Of a stretch of 64,000 bases of DNA, positions 25,698-35,181 are shown piece after piece. The number at the start of each line of letters is the position of its first letter. Within the stretch, counting starts at the first letter, position 1. The notes below the pieces were generated by a model. The model ran no database searches. It saw only the letters and a list, made by a program, of their open reading frames with translations, and was not told the origin of the DNA. The stretch comes from JBAYOE01 sp050950065 (GTDB lineage Bacteria > Spirochaetota > Spirochaetia > Sphaerochaetales > Sphaerochaetaceae): NCBI GenBank assembly GCA_050950065.1, contig JBMNGX010000002.1, forward strand, positions 62,001 to 126,000, given 5' to 3'. The translations under genes and the position numbers were made by a program.

Positions 25698-26915
25698 ATG
25701 ATTGATAGACCACAGTATTATGAAAAAATTGAACCGTTTATTGATAAACCATTTATTAAAGTAATAACTGGTGTAAGAAGGTGTGGAAAATCAACAATGA
25801 TGTTGCTTATCCAACAACTTTTAATAAAGCGTAGAATCAATAAAAATCAAATTATAGCAATCAATTTTGAAAGTATGTCCTATTACGATTTACGAGATTC
25901 TCACTCTTTGTACAACTACATCACCAAAGCTGTACAAAATATTGAAGGAAAAGTTTACTTGTTCTTTGATGAAGTTCAAATTATTGAAAAATGGGAAGAG
26001 GCGATTAACTCTTTTTTAATTGATTTTCCATCAGATATTTATATTACGGGATCAAACTCTCAGCTTTTATCGTCAGAACTCTCAACACTACTTACCGGTA
26101 GATTTATTCACATAGAGATGATGCCACTCTCTTTTAATGAAATGGTTACATTTAGAACCAAGAGAATAAATGGGCAACCACTAGAGCAACTTCTTTGGAC
26201 TTATATTAGAAGAGGAGGCTTTCCTAGCGTCCATCTAGCTGATTATGATGAAAGGACATCGTATTCAATCATTAATAATATTTATGACTCTATTGTGCTA
26301 CGTGATGTAGTAGAGCGACATAAAATTAGAAATATAGAAGTTCTAAGTAGAGTCATGCAGTTCATTATGGATAGTGTTGGTAGCACAATTTCGGCAAAAA
26401 ACATTGCAGATTACTTTAAAAACCAATACAGGTCTGTAGATATCAACACAATCTATAATTATCTGGATGCTCTGGTAAGTTCATATATAATCAGCAAGGT
26501 TCAACGTTATGATATCCAAGGAAAAGAGTTGTTAAAGACACAAGAGAAGTACTATTTAGCAGATCCAGGTATTCAACATGCTGTATTTGGGTATCGGGAT
26601 CGCCATATCTCAGGTATTTTAGAGAATATTGTTTATCATGAACTAATTCGACGTGACTATAGAGTGTTCATTGGAAAGATAGGAAACCAGGAAGTTGACT
26701 TTGTTGCTGAAAAAGGTAATAAGAAAGTTTATGTGCAAGTTGCTTATAAATTAGAGTTGGAAAAAACAATTGAAAGAGAATTTGCTCCATTGCTTGCTAT
26801 TAGAGACTCATATCCAAAATATGTAGTGACAATGGATTCTAATTTCCAAGACTCAATAGAAGGTATTCAACATATTGGCCTTCTTGATTTTCTTTGTGAA
26901 ACTACTTTGTATTAG
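25698..26915 (+). CDS. AAA ATPase with DUF4143 C-terminal domain
   Basis: 405 residues. N-terminal ATPase with Walker A GVRRCGKST near residue 25, Walker B VYLFFDEVQ near 93, and a sensor-like ITGSNS near 115 followed by LLTGRFIHIEMMPLSFNEM, all typical of the AAA_14/DUF4143 group. The C-terminal DUF4143 part ends with QEVDFVAEKGNKKVYVQVAY near 345, which resembles a PD-(D/E)XK nuclease core. These genes are common as scattered, laterally moving copies; their role is unknown. Its isolated position and repeat-bearing promoter suggest an acquired unit. Confidence is high for the family, low for function. Confidence 0.88.
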   Translation: MIDRPQYYEKIEPFIDKPFIKVITGVRRCGKSTMMLLIQQLLIKRRINKNQIIAINFESMSYYDLRDSHSLYNYITKAVQNIEGKVYLFFDEVQIIEKWEEAINSFLIDFPSDIYITGSNSQLLSSELSTLLTGRFIHIEMMPLSFNEMVTFRTKRINGQPLEQLLWTYIRRGGFPSVHLADYDERTSYSIINNIYDSIVLRDVVERHKIRNIEVLSRVMQFIMDSVGSTISAKNIADYFKNQYRSVDINTIYNYLDALVSSYIISKVQRYDIQGKELLKTQEKYYLADPGIQHAVFGYRDRHISGILENIVYHELIRRDYRVFIGKIGNQEVDFVAEKGNKKVYVQVAYKLELEKTIEREFAPLLAIRDSYPKYVVTMDSNFQDSIEGIQHIGLLDFLCETTLY

Positions 26916-26951
26916 AAATAAGCTTACACATGTTTATAAGGAAAAGAATTT

Positions 26952-27965
26952 GTGAAACAAAGATTGTATTTACTTACTGGTGCTAGTGGATTTTTGGGTG
27001 GGAACATATTAACTCAATTAGTAGAGAAAAAAGAGAGAGTACGAGTACTAATTTCTTTAAATAACCCAGCTATTCCTAGAATGCCTAAAGAAGCTGAATT
27101 AGTATTTGGCAATTTGTTGGACAAAGACTCTTTAGAGAAGTTTTTTACTGTTGATGAAGATGTTGATATTATTGTAATCCACTGTGCAGGGGTAGTGACA
27201 ATGGACCCTAAACCCAACGACAATGTTTATAAAGTAAACGTTGGTGGAACTAAAAGCATTGTTGAAAATTGCATAAAGCACAAAATTAAAAAATTAGTTT
27301 ATATAAGTTCTACTGGGGCTATCGAAGAACTTCCTCATGGTCAAGTAATTGAAGAGGTTACAAAGCACAATCTAGATGCAGTGATTGGGTACTATTCTAA
27401 AACTAAAGCAATGGCTACAAACTTAGTGTTAGAAGCCGCTAGGGAAAATGATTTAGATGCTTCAGTTGTTTATCCTAGTGCTATATTAGGGCCAAATGAT
27501 CACCGTTATGGAATTATTACTAGAACTTTAAAGTTGGTAGCATCTGGAAACATCCCCATTACATTGGATGGAACAATTAGCTCTGCAGATGTAAGGGATT
27601 TAGCAGAGGGGATAATTAGTTGCACTTTAAAAGGGAAAAAGGGTGAAACTTACATAATGACTGGTGAGACGCACACCTTTGATCACCTAATACGTTTAAT
27701 TTTTGAAAAGATGGGAACTAAAAAACATCTTCTTAAACTTCCATTGTGGTTAATTTACCCTTTTGCAAATCTTGGATTGCTTTATAGTACCATTACAAAA
27801 ACACCACCATGGTTTAGCAAATTTACCCTCTATAATTTAACTCGCAACAATGAGTTTTCTTCAATAAAGGCTGAAAAAGAGCTTGGCTTTAAAACTCGGC
27901 CTTTAGAAGAAACTATTGCAGATACAATTTCTTGGTTAAAAGAGAGTGGTAGGTTAAAAGCTTAA
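26952..27965 (+). CDS. NAD(P)-dependent epimerase/dehydratase (extended SDR)
   Basis: 337 residues. Nucleotide-binding TGASGFLGGNI at residues 8-18; the catalytic pair is YYSKTK near 143, with STG upstream; YPSAILGPND follows. The arrangement is nearest to the dihydroflavonol-reductase/sterol-dehydrogenase-like group. Substrate unknown. GTG start with AAGGA upstream. Followed by the rpoZ-like gene after about 90 bases. Confidence 0.85.
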   Translation: MKQRLYLLTGASGFLGGNILTQLVEKKERVRVLISLNNPAIPRMPKEAELVFGNLLDKDSLEKFFTVDEDVDIIVIHCAGVVTMDPKPNDNVYKVNVGGTKSIVENCIKHKIKKLVYISSTGAIEELPHGQVIEEVTKHNLDAVIGYYSKTKAMATNLVLEAARENDLDASVVYPSAILGPNDHRYGIITRTLKLVASGNIPITLDGTISSADVRDLAEGIISCTLKGKKGETYIMTGETHTFDHLIRLIFEKMGTKKHLLKLPLWLIYPFANLGLLYSTITKTPPWFSKFTLYNLTRNNEFSSIKAEKELGFKTRPLEETIADTISWLKESGRLKA

Positions 27966-28054
27966 ATATAGTCTCTAACCCTTAGCGCCTTGGCAAAATG
28001 TTTAAAATATCATATGCTAGCAACGCTATAGTAATAATTATAAGGAGAACTGCC

Positions 28055-28252
28055 TTGAGTATTCCGTTAGACGTATTAGTCGATAAAGAAAAAAATGTTT
28101 ATGAAATGACTTGTGTTGCGATAAGCTTAGCCAACATTATGGCTGCTGACGGAGATGAGGAGTTTGAAAACAACAACGAAAAGGTTGTCTCAAAAGTCTT
28201 AGAGCAGGTGCTACTAGAAGATGTCGAGTACACCAGTGATGATAAAGAGTAG
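28055..28252 (+). CDS. rpoZ: Putative RNA polymerase omega subunit
   Basis: 65 residues from a TTG start at 28055, chosen because AAGGAG lies eight bases before it; a longer frame from 27998 has no ribosome site. The protein reads IPLDVLVDKEKNVYEMTCVA early, then KVVSKVLEQVL near residue 45 and an acidic tail. This fits the omega layout (short N-terminal strand, YE-[LM]-x-C helix, then a conserved K-V helix), but omega is short and weakly conserved, so I stay cautious. It overlaps miaA by 32 bases, which suggests translational coupling. Confidence 0.55.
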   Translation: MSIPLDVLVDKEKNVYEMTCVAISLANIMAADGDEEFENNNEKVVSKVLEQVLLEDVEYTSDDKE

Positions 28253-29168
28253 CCAACCGCTACTCTTTTTATTTGGCCCAACAGCAGTTGGCAAAAGCTC
28301 ACTAATAACTTCACTTTTTAGTGAGAACTACCAAATAATTAGTGCTGACTCAAAACAAGTTTACCGCCATCTAGATATTGGTTCTGCCAAAGTAGAAAAA
28401 GAGATTCAACAAAAAATTAAACACCACCTCATAGATATAATCGATCCCTCTGAAAGTTTTTCAGTAGGGCAGTTTGTAAAATTAGCCGATGAAGCTGTTG
28501 CTAAAATTTACTTAGATGAGCAAATTCCCATTATTAGTGGAGGAACTGCCTACTATTTCAAACACTTTTTATTTGGTTTGCCTCCATCTCCTAAAAGCGA
28601 TCCAATTAGTAGATCCTATGTTAAAGAGCTTTTAGATAAACATGGACAACAATGGTTGTACCAACAACTTGAACAAATAGATCCAATAGCTGTTAAAAAA
28701 ATACACCCATCAGATGCTTATCGTATCACTCGTGCTTTAGAAGTTTATTATGCTACCGGAAAACCTCTTTCATCTTTTGTTTTATCAGAAGAGCCTCGTA
28801 ATAACTTAAAGCCTCTTTTAATTGGTCTTAATAGAGAGCGTGATGAGCTAAAAGAGCTAATTACTAAAAGAGTTGATCAAATGTTTGCTGAAGGTCTTGT
28901 TGACGAGATTAAAAAGCTAAAAGAAATGGGGGCAAAACAAAACTGGCCCGGGATGGAAGGTATTGGTTATCGGGAGTTCTTTGATGAAAAGGGCTCTTAC
29001 ATCTTTGATCAACAAATAGTTGCCCCTAAAATAGTCTCTAACAGTGTAAAATATACTAAAAGGCAGCTCACATTTTTTAAAAGCTTACCCAATGTTAATT
29101 GGGTCCACCCCTCTGAAACTACAAAAATTAAAAACTTAGTAGATCTCTACCTCAATAGTTTCAACTAA
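28221..29168 (+). CDS. miaA: tRNA dimethylallyltransferase
   Basis: Adds the isopentenyl group to A37 of tRNAs reading U-starting codons. P-loop GPTAVGKSSL near residue 19, ISADSKQVYRHLDIGSAK (DSxQxY motif), ISGGTAYYFKHFLFG, and the C-terminal GIGYREF and YTKRQLTFFK blocks. 315 residues. Start could be ATG 28221 or ATG 28239; both fit, neither has a strong ribosome site. The 3' end overlaps the convergent 467-residue gene by 33 bases. Confidence 0.95.
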   Translation: MSSTPVMIKSSQPLLFLFGPTAVGKSSLITSLFSENYQIISADSKQVYRHLDIGSAKVEKEIQQKIKHHLIDIIDPSESFSVGQFVKLADEAVAKIYLDEQIPIISGGTAYYFKHFLFGLPPSPKSDPISRSYVKELLDKHGQQWLYQQLEQIDPIAVKKIHPSDAYRITRALEVYYATGKPLSSFVLSEEPRNNLKPLLIGLNRERDELKELITKRVDQMFAEGLVDEIKKLKEMGAKQNWPGMEGIGYREFFDEKGSYIFDQQIVAPKIVSNSVKYTKRQLTFFKSLPNVNWVHPSETTKIKNLVDLYLNSFN

Positions 29169-30539
29169 AGTAGTACTTAGAATCTCAATTTTATCAATGA
29201 GGTTCTTGTTTTTAACCTCTTTAATAGTAAATTGAGCTGTTTGTCTAAGATGATTTGCAATTAGAAACTCTTTATTATCAACTTCTTTATCTCCAATGGG
29301 CTCAATCTTATCGTAAGTAGCAACAAAGACTTCAGAATCGAGTTGCCTTATTTGAAGGTTGAAGATTCCCCAAAGTGGATTTTCTATCGATATTGGATAA
29401 TATCCTTCTAAAGCCCACTTCTCTAAATCTAAAGGTTTAAGTTCAACACTCTGGTAAGCTTTCCTCATCTGTTGAGCAACAAAAAGGGTGCTTACCTCTT
29501 TTTCAAAGGGATTTTTAACTCTCTTGTTCAAATAAAGAGACATTTGTGAAAGATCTAGTTGGTTATTAGCTTCATAAAAGTGGGTGATTACTGAAAGAGG
29601 TTCTAATGAGGGAATAGCTGCTCTACTTTTAGAAGATGCAATAGCACTTATTCCAACAGAGAGTGCTAATAAAAGAATTAGTGTTATTAAGCCAATTAAA
29701 GGTCCCTTTGCTTTTAAATACTTCTTCTTCTCAACTTTTTTATTTAAAAGATCTAAATAGTTCTCATATGCTTCAAACTCTTTTGTGTGAAACTCCCACT
29801 TTAAGTTTTCAGTTTCTTTTAAAAAGTAGTTAAGGTTCTCTTCAGCACTGTAGGCAGCTGAGGCAACTAGATTTTGCTCTGTTGCTTTTAGTTGAAGATG
29901 TTTATCTATAAAAGAGGTGCAACTTTTATCTAAGCCACTAAAACCCAACTCTAGTGGAATTACTTTAAATTTATTTAATTTAACAACCTCTTTTTCAAAA
30001 GGTAGAAAGCCTGTGGCACTAAAATATAAAAATTGGGTGAATTGAGTGATAAGACCATAGGGTGGGTGGGTATTTGGCACTAGATAATCGTAGTAATAAA
30101 ATTGGCGTATAGTGGCACTTGCTTCTAAAAGTATTATTTGAGAAAGTTGTTGAGGTAAAATTAAAACACCTCCACCAACTAAAAAATAGATTCTCCAGCT
30201 CTCTATAAAACCGTTAAAAGGATTTAAATAATCTTGGGGCAATTTAATAAAAGCTTGGGCTAAAGTGCGAATATATGAAAGAGCATCGTTTTTTAAAGTG
30301 GTAGCAATATGGTCAAAGCTAAGTATTTCAACTTTAGGGAGAATAATATAACGATAAGAGCCTATGTCAGAAACTTTTGACCAATATAAACTCTCTATTT
30401 TCCCATCTTTAAAAATGTAGGTGGGCTCTTTCTCACCAGAAAGGAGGTGTTTAGGGTAAGAGTCGCTAGATTCCCCAATTTTTATTAGAGTAAACTCTTT
30501 TTCTTCAATTGTTTTATATTCAACACTAATTCTATCCAT
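29136..30539 (-). CDS. Conserved hypothetical, single-span membrane protein
   Basis: 467 residues; I do not recognise the family. Residues 1-260 look cytoplasmic and include a Gly-rich stretch (FLVGGGVLILPQ near 119-130). A Lys-rich stop (KKVEKKKYLKAKG) leads to one clear membrane helix at about 280-302. The part outside (310-467) has an HFYEANNQLDLSQMSLYLN start suggestive of a small NTF2-like fold. It follows the NFACT gene by four bases in the folC operon. Function unknown; a membrane-tethered regulatory protein is a guess. Confidence 0.6.
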   Translation of the reverse strand: MDRISVEYKTIEEKEFTLIKIGESSDSYPKHLLSGEKEPTYIFKDGKIESLYWSKVSDIGSYRYIILPKVEILSFDHIATTLKNDALSYIRTLAQAFIKLPQDYLNPFNGFIESWRIYFLVGGGVLILPQQLSQIILLEASATIRQFYYYDYLVPNTHPPYGLITQFTQFLYFSATGFLPFEKEVVKLNKFKVIPLELGFSGLDKSCTSFIDKHLQLKATEQNLVASAAYSAEENLNYFLKETENLKWEFHTKEFEAYENYLDLLNKKVEKKKYLKAKGPLIGLITLILLLALSVGISAIASSKSRAAIPSLEPLSVITHFYEANNQLDLSQMSLYLNKRVKNPFEKEVSTLFVAQQMRKAYQSVELKPLDLEKWALEGYYPISIENPLWGIFNLQIRQLDSEVFVATYDKIEPIGDKEVDNKEFLIANHLRQTAQFTIKEVKNKNLIDKIEILSTTLVETIEVEIY

Positions 30540-30543
30540 CTAA

Positions 30544-31965
30544 TTACCCTTTAGTTGCAAAGAGGCGATTAAGACGCTTTTCATCAATTTTTGCAATAAT
30601 GTTTTTCTCCATTGTTGGGATAACTAAACCTAGTTTATCCCCTTTTACTCTTTTAAGGTATTTTACTTGAGTGTAGTAAAGATCGTAAGTAACCCCTTTA
30701 GATCCTTTAGAGTAGAAGATAGCTAAATTGGCTGCATCTATGATTGTCTCTTTGGGAACACTTTTATTGGGGATATTTTTAATAAAAACATATGCACCTG
30801 GATGATCTCGTAAGTGTAACCACCAATCATTTCCCCTAACACTTTTACGTAGTAGTTGATCGTTTTCTTTACTATTACGCCCAACTAACAAAGTAAAAAT
30901 AGTTGATTTAAAAGTTAATCCTACTGAAGTTTTCTCTTTCTCAACTTTAGTAAACTTTTTTTCTAACTCTCTTTGAAGTTCTTGTTTTGCCTTTTCATCA
31001 GATGAGTCTAAAACTTTGTAGTACTCATCGATTTTAATACTCTCTTTTGCAATTTCAGCTTCAAGATCTTTATTGTCTTGAGTAACTCTTAAATGGCGTT
31101 CTTTCTCTTTTCTATACTTTTTATAGTAGTTATCTACATTCTCATTTAGTGAATATTTTGGATTCAATAAAATAGTAGTTTTATCTTCACCCATATCAAT
31201 GACAACTTTATCATCTCCCTCCTTTACTAAATAGCGGTAGCTGTTTAATAAATCACCACTGCTTTTGTAGATATGGTAATTGGATGTTTGTTGTATTGTT
31301 AGTTGATTTGCTAAAACTTTTTCTCTTTTTCTATTTAAATCGGCAGCAAATTTATCAATTAAAGATTCTAGGAGTTGCACCTCTTTTTCACTAGAGATGT
31401 TTTTATAATAATTTTCTATAAAAGCGTTAAAAGAGCTCTCAGGGGGGTAGGGACGAACGCTAAACTCTTTAGAGTTTTTGTTTTGTGAAGCTAAAACTAA
31501 AGTTGAACCTTTGACATCACCAATATTAGGACGCCTAAATAAAAGTTCTTCAATTACCATATTCTCATCACAAATAATTACATTAGCTTTAGGTCCACTA
31601 AATAATCTAAATACAAGATACTTTGTTTCACCCCTTCTACTTAAATTCCAAACTAAAATCCGATCTTCAGTAACTTGGTAATAAGATTCTATTTGAGAGC
31701 CCTCTATATGGGCTCTGATGTATTGGATAAAGCGTTGCAACTTAGCATGCTTTTTACCTTTAAGAGCTCTAGGAGGGCCACTAAGGCGATACAAGGTGCT
31801 ACTAGGTTTGCCTATTTCAACATAGAGTTCCCAAAAACCACTTTCTTTAGAGTAGAGTTCGAAAATAAGGGTATTGAATTTAATTTGGTGAACTTTTTGA
31901 ATTAAGCTTTGTGCAAGGGGAAGTTCACTAACTATTAACTCAATTTCTTTGTAGTTTAAGGACAT
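30544..31965 (-). CDS. NFACT family ribosome quality-control protein (RqcH-like)
   Basis: 473 residues, shorter than the 560-580 of Bacillus RqcH. N-terminal NFACT-N half (VFRLFSGPKANVIICDENMV near 115), a long charged coiled coil near residues 280-350, then the C-terminal NFACT-R/DUF814 domain (GNDWWLHLRDHPGAYVFI near 378, KGVTYDLYYTQVKY, and a VKGDKLGLV segment). Family members recognise stalled 50S-peptidyl-tRNA and add alanine tails; some are annotated as fibronectin-binding proteins. Its first bases overlap folC's end by ten. Confidence 0.85.
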   Translation of the reverse strand: MSLNYKEIELIVSELPLAQSLIQKVHQIKFNTLIFELYSKESGFWELYVEIGKPSSTLYRLSGPPRALKGKKHAKLQRFIQYIRAHIEGSQIESYYQVTEDRILVWNLSRRGETKYLVFRLFSGPKANVIICDENMVIEELLFRRPNIGDVKGSTLVLASQNKNSKEFSVRPYPPESSFNAFIENYYKNISSEKEVQLLESLIDKFAADLNRKREKVLANQLTIQQTSNYHIYKSSGDLLNSYRYLVKEGDDKVVIDMGEDKTTILLNPKYSLNENVDNYYKKYRKEKERHLRVTQDNKDLEAEIAKESIKIDEYYKVLDSSDEKAKQELQRELEKKFTKVEKEKTSVGLTFKSTIFTLLVGRNSKENDQLLRKSVRGNDWWLHLRDHPGAYVFIKNIPNKSVPKETIIDAANLAIFYSKGSKGVTYDLYYTQVKYLKRVKGDKLGLVIPTMEKNIIAKIDEKRLNRLFATKG

Positions 31966-33317
31966 GCTTTTTCTAAATTAAGCTCTCTATAAGATTTGAC
32001 GATCTCTCCACCCATGTAAAACGACCCAGTTGATAAGATAGCTTTCTCCTTCGGTGTTAATTCTAAAGCTAATTGTAAAGCTTTTAAAGGCTCTTTTTCC
32101 AAAATTATTGTTGGAGGGTTTTGTAGCTTTTTAGATTCAGTAACTAAAAGAGAGTATAAAGAATCAGGATTACTTTTTTTAAAAGTTCCAGGAGTTGAGA
32201 CAATTATCGTTTTAAAAATAGGTAGAATAAGCTCTGCCATATGAATGTGATCTTTATCCTCTAAAGAACCATAAATTAAGGTGTTATCTTTTGTCCCAAA
32301 GAGTTGGACAAACGATTTTGTTAAGGTTTTTAGAGATTCAACAGTGTGAGCACCATCAATTAACAAGGTGGGATTTGTTGCTAAAATTTCCATCCTACCT
32401 CTCATTTTAGCTTTTTCTAACCCATGTTCGGTGATTTCTGGTTTATAAAGATTTAATTTTTTTAGTGTTAGTAAAGCTAATGCAACATTTTCACTTTGTG
32501 CTTTACCCAACATCGACAATACTAGGTTGGTAGTTGTTTTATCACTCCAAGTAATAAAAACCTTCTCCCCTTCAAAAGTTGTATTAGTAACGATACTTTC
32601 TACTTCGTTTTCTAAATCGTAAATAGGGCAGTTGTTACTTTTGGCCTCTTCGTAAAAGATTTTTCTACTAATGGGGTTTTGGTGAGAGATGAATACTGGT
32701 GTATTTGCCTTTATAATCTTAGATTTTTCTGTGGCAATTTGTTCAATAGTGTTTCCTAAGATAGCCATGTGTTCCAACTCAATCCAAGTTAATATTGTTG
32801 CTTGAGGTTTTATCACATTGGTTGCATCCAACCTTCCACCCAATCCTGTCTCAATTATTGCCCAATCACACTTAGTCTCTGAAAATAGTAAAAAAGCAAA
32901 ACTAGTTAATAGTTCAAAAGTAGTTGGTTTACTTGTTCCCCATTTATCGGTAAAGGTGAACTCTTGTAGTTTTTCAACTAATAGATTACTAACATCTAAC
33001 AACTCTTGTTCACCAAAAAACTGCCCACTTAAGGTAAAGCGCTCTCGATAGTCAACCAGATGAGGGGAAGTGTACAAGGCAGTTTTATATCCAATTGCCC
33101 TAAGGGCATTGGAAAGAAGGTTAGCTGTAGAGCCTTTCCCTTTGCTTCCAGCAATATGGATAGTTTTATAGTTGTTTTGAGGATTTCCAAGGTGAGAAAG
33201 CAACTTCTCCATTCGATCCAAACGGTAGTTTCTAACTGTGTAGTTACTATTTTGTCTTTCGAGGTTGGTAAATGATTCAGCGTAATTACAAAATTGATCA
33301 AAGGTAGTAAATTGCAT
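31956..33317 (-). CDS. folC: Folylpolyglutamate synthase/dihydrofolate synthase
   Basis: Mur-ligase-fold enzyme that adds glutamate to folates. HIAGSKGKGSTANLLSNAL (P-loop) near residue 55, TSPHLVDYRERF near 84, ETGLGGRLDATNV near 153, and DGAHTVESL near 318. 453 residues, normal. First gene of a three-gene operon with the NFACT gene and the unknown membrane gene. Divergent from the acyl-CoA synthetase. Confidence 0.93.
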   Translation of the reverse strand: MQFTTFDQFCNYAESFTNLERQNSNYTVRNYRLDRMEKLLSHLGNPQNNYKTIHIAGSKGKGSTANLLSNALRAIGYKTALYTSPHLVDYRERFTLSGQFFGEQELLDVSNLLVEKLQEFTFTDKWGTSKPTTFELLTSFAFLLFSETKCDWAIIETGLGGRLDATNVIKPQATILTWIELEHMAILGNTIEQIATEKSKIIKANTPVFISHQNPISRKIFYEEAKSNNCPIYDLENEVESIVTNTTFEGEKVFITWSDKTTTNLVLSMLGKAQSENVALALLTLKKLNLYKPEITEHGLEKAKMRGRMEILATNPTLLIDGAHTVESLKTLTKSFVQLFGTKDNTLIYGSLEDKDHIHMAELILPIFKTIIVSTPGTFKKSNPDSLYSLLVTESKKLQNPPTIILEKEPLKALQLALELTPKEKAILSTGSFYMGGEIVKSYRELNLEKACP

Positions 33318-33386
33318 TAAGCTACTCTATTACAGTGTATCAAATTGGTCAATAATAACATAATTTCAAATAGTGTAATCTAACTA

Positions 33387-33415
33387 TTGTCTTTATTTAC
33401 AGATAGTTTTAATAT
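33387..33415 (+). promoter_or_regulatory. Promoter of the first acyl-CoA synthetase gene
   Basis: TTGTCT (33387-33392), 17-base spacer, TAATAT (33410-33415), about 30 bases before ATG 33447. The match is good but not consensus. Confidence 0.5.
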
Positions 33416-33446
33416 GTAATTTAACCTTGAACAAAAGGAGTATTTA

Positions 33447-35180
33447 ATGGGAAAGAAAAAAATAAAAGAGAACCCTTGGGATTTTTTAGATAAGTACAGA
33501 GGAGATGTTTTTGAAGGAAGATGGCCAACTTTAGATAAAGTTTTTGATATCACAACTAGCCGCTACCCTGACAACAAATGTTTTACAGCCTTTGCCCCCA
33601 AAGAGTTCACCCTCACTTACAGTGAAGCCCAAAAGAAGATTTTGGATGTTGCCCACTACTTGGTAGAAAAAGGGATCACCAAAGGGACAAAAGTTGGTGT
33701 AACTGGTAAAAACAGCCCAGAATGGGCAGTTGCCTACTTAGCAGCTTTGTATGCTGGAGCTATTATTGTCCCCCTAGATTACCAACTAAGCGACAAAGAG
33801 ATCGACTTCTTATTGGAGTTCTCTGAAGTTAAATTCCTTTTCATCGATCACGAGAGAATCGATGCAATTGATAAAGAGAATAAGATTGGCTTAATTGAAA
33901 AAGTTTCTTTAGAAGAAAATGGTGCTAACTATATCTTCAACTTAAAAGCTTCTAAAAAACAAAAGTTTCCTAAAAATAGTGAAGAGGATTTAGCTGCAAT
34001 CTTATTTACAAGTGGAACTACAGGAAACCCTAAAGGGGTTATGTTGACCCACTCAAACTTAGTTTCAGATTGTTATTTATCACAAGCACACTTAAGTGTT
34101 TATCCCACCGACGTTTTTTATGCTTTACTACCAATTCACCACTCCTACACAATGTTAGCAGTCTTTATTGAGGCAATCAGTGTTGGTTCAGAGATTGTTT
34201 TTGGTAAAAAACTTATTGTCTCTCAAATTCTCAAAGAGCTTAAGAAAGGGGAAGTTACAATGTTCTTAGCTGTCCCAATGCTCTTTAATAAGATGCTTAA
34301 AGGTCTTATGAATGGAATTAGGGAGAAAGGAATCGTTGTTTACGCCTTAATTAGATTCTTAATGTCAATTAGTGGTCTAATTAAGAAAGTGTTTAAGGTT
34401 AACCCAGGGCATAAGATGTTTAAATCAATCTTGGCCAAACTTTCTATGGATAACATTAGAATTTGTATTAGTGGGGGAGGACCACTTCCTGCATCAACCT
34501 TTAAACTCTTTAACCAATTGGGAATTGACTTTGTTCAAGGGTATGGACTAACAGAAACAAGCCCAATTATTACCCTCAACCCAGTTGATGCTTACATTGA
34601 AACATCTGTTGGTAAAATCGTCCCAGAAACTGAGATGAAAATTATTAACCCTGATTCACGTAACATTGGTGAAATTGCAGTTAGAGGACCTATGGTGATG
34701 CAAGGGTACTACAAAAACCAAGAGGCAACTGATGAGGTGTTGGATAAAGATGGGTGGCTCTACACTGGAGATGCAGGTTACATCGATGCAAACAACTACG
34801 TCTATTTAACTGGTCGTCAAAAATCTTTAATTGTCACCGATGGTGGTAAGAACGTCTTCCCTGAAGAGATTGAAGATATGTTCCAACTCTACGATGAGAT
34901 TGAGCAAATTTGTGTCTTAGGCTTTATTGAAGATAAGAAGACTCAAGCTGAAGGTATCCGAGTAATCATCTATCCTACTGATGCTTTTAATGATTCAGTG
35001 GAAGGCAAAGATGAAAAAGTTAAAGAGCATATGCAAAGTGTTGTTGATAAAGTTAATAAAGAGCTCTTACCTTATAAGAGAATTACCCGCGTAACCATTG
35101 CTAAAGAGCCAATGGAGATGACAAGTACTAAAAAGATTAAACGCCACGTAATTCAAAAACAGTATGAGAATGTTTGGTAA
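33447..35180 (+). CDS. Long-chain acyl-CoA synthetase (AMP-forming), copy 1
   Basis: Activates a fatty acid to the acyl-adenylate and transfers it to CoA. 577 residues, no signal peptide. Motifs in order: LFTSGTTGNPKGVML near residue 187 (P-loop), GYGLTETSP near 367, GWLYTGDAG near 435, GRQKSLIV near 455, and the catalytic lysine in STKKIKRHV near 567. AAAAGGAG precedes ATG 33447. Cotranscribed with yhbY. A paralogue of the same size is at 41.1 kb. Chain-length specificity cannot be read here. Confidence 0.9.
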   Translation: MGKKKIKENPWDFLDKYRGDVFEGRWPTLDKVFDITTSRYPDNKCFTAFAPKEFTLTYSEAQKKILDVAHYLVEKGITKGTKVGVTGKNSPEWAVAYLAALYAGAIIVPLDYQLSDKEIDFLLEFSEVKFLFIDHERIDAIDKENKIGLIEKVSLEENGANYIFNLKASKKQKFPKNSEEDLAAILFTSGTTGNPKGVMLTHSNLVSDCYLSQAHLSVYPTDVFYALLPIHHSYTMLAVFIEAISVGSEIVFGKKLIVSQILKELKKGEVTMFLAVPMLFNKMLKGLMNGIREKGIVVYALIRFLMSISGLIKKVFKVNPGHKMFKSILAKLSMDNIRICISGGGPLPASTFKLFNQLGIDFVQGYGLTETSPIITLNPVDAYIETSVGKIVPETEMKIINPDSRNIGEIAVRGPMVMQGYYKNQEATDEVLDKDGWLYTGDAGYIDANNYVYLTGRQKSLIVTDGGKNVFPEEIEDMFQLYDEIEQICVLGFIEDKKTQAEGIRVIIYPTDAFNDSVEGKDEKVKEHMQSVVDKVNKELLPYKRITRVTIAKEPMEMTSTKKIKRHVIQKQYENVW

Positions 35181-35181
35181 G

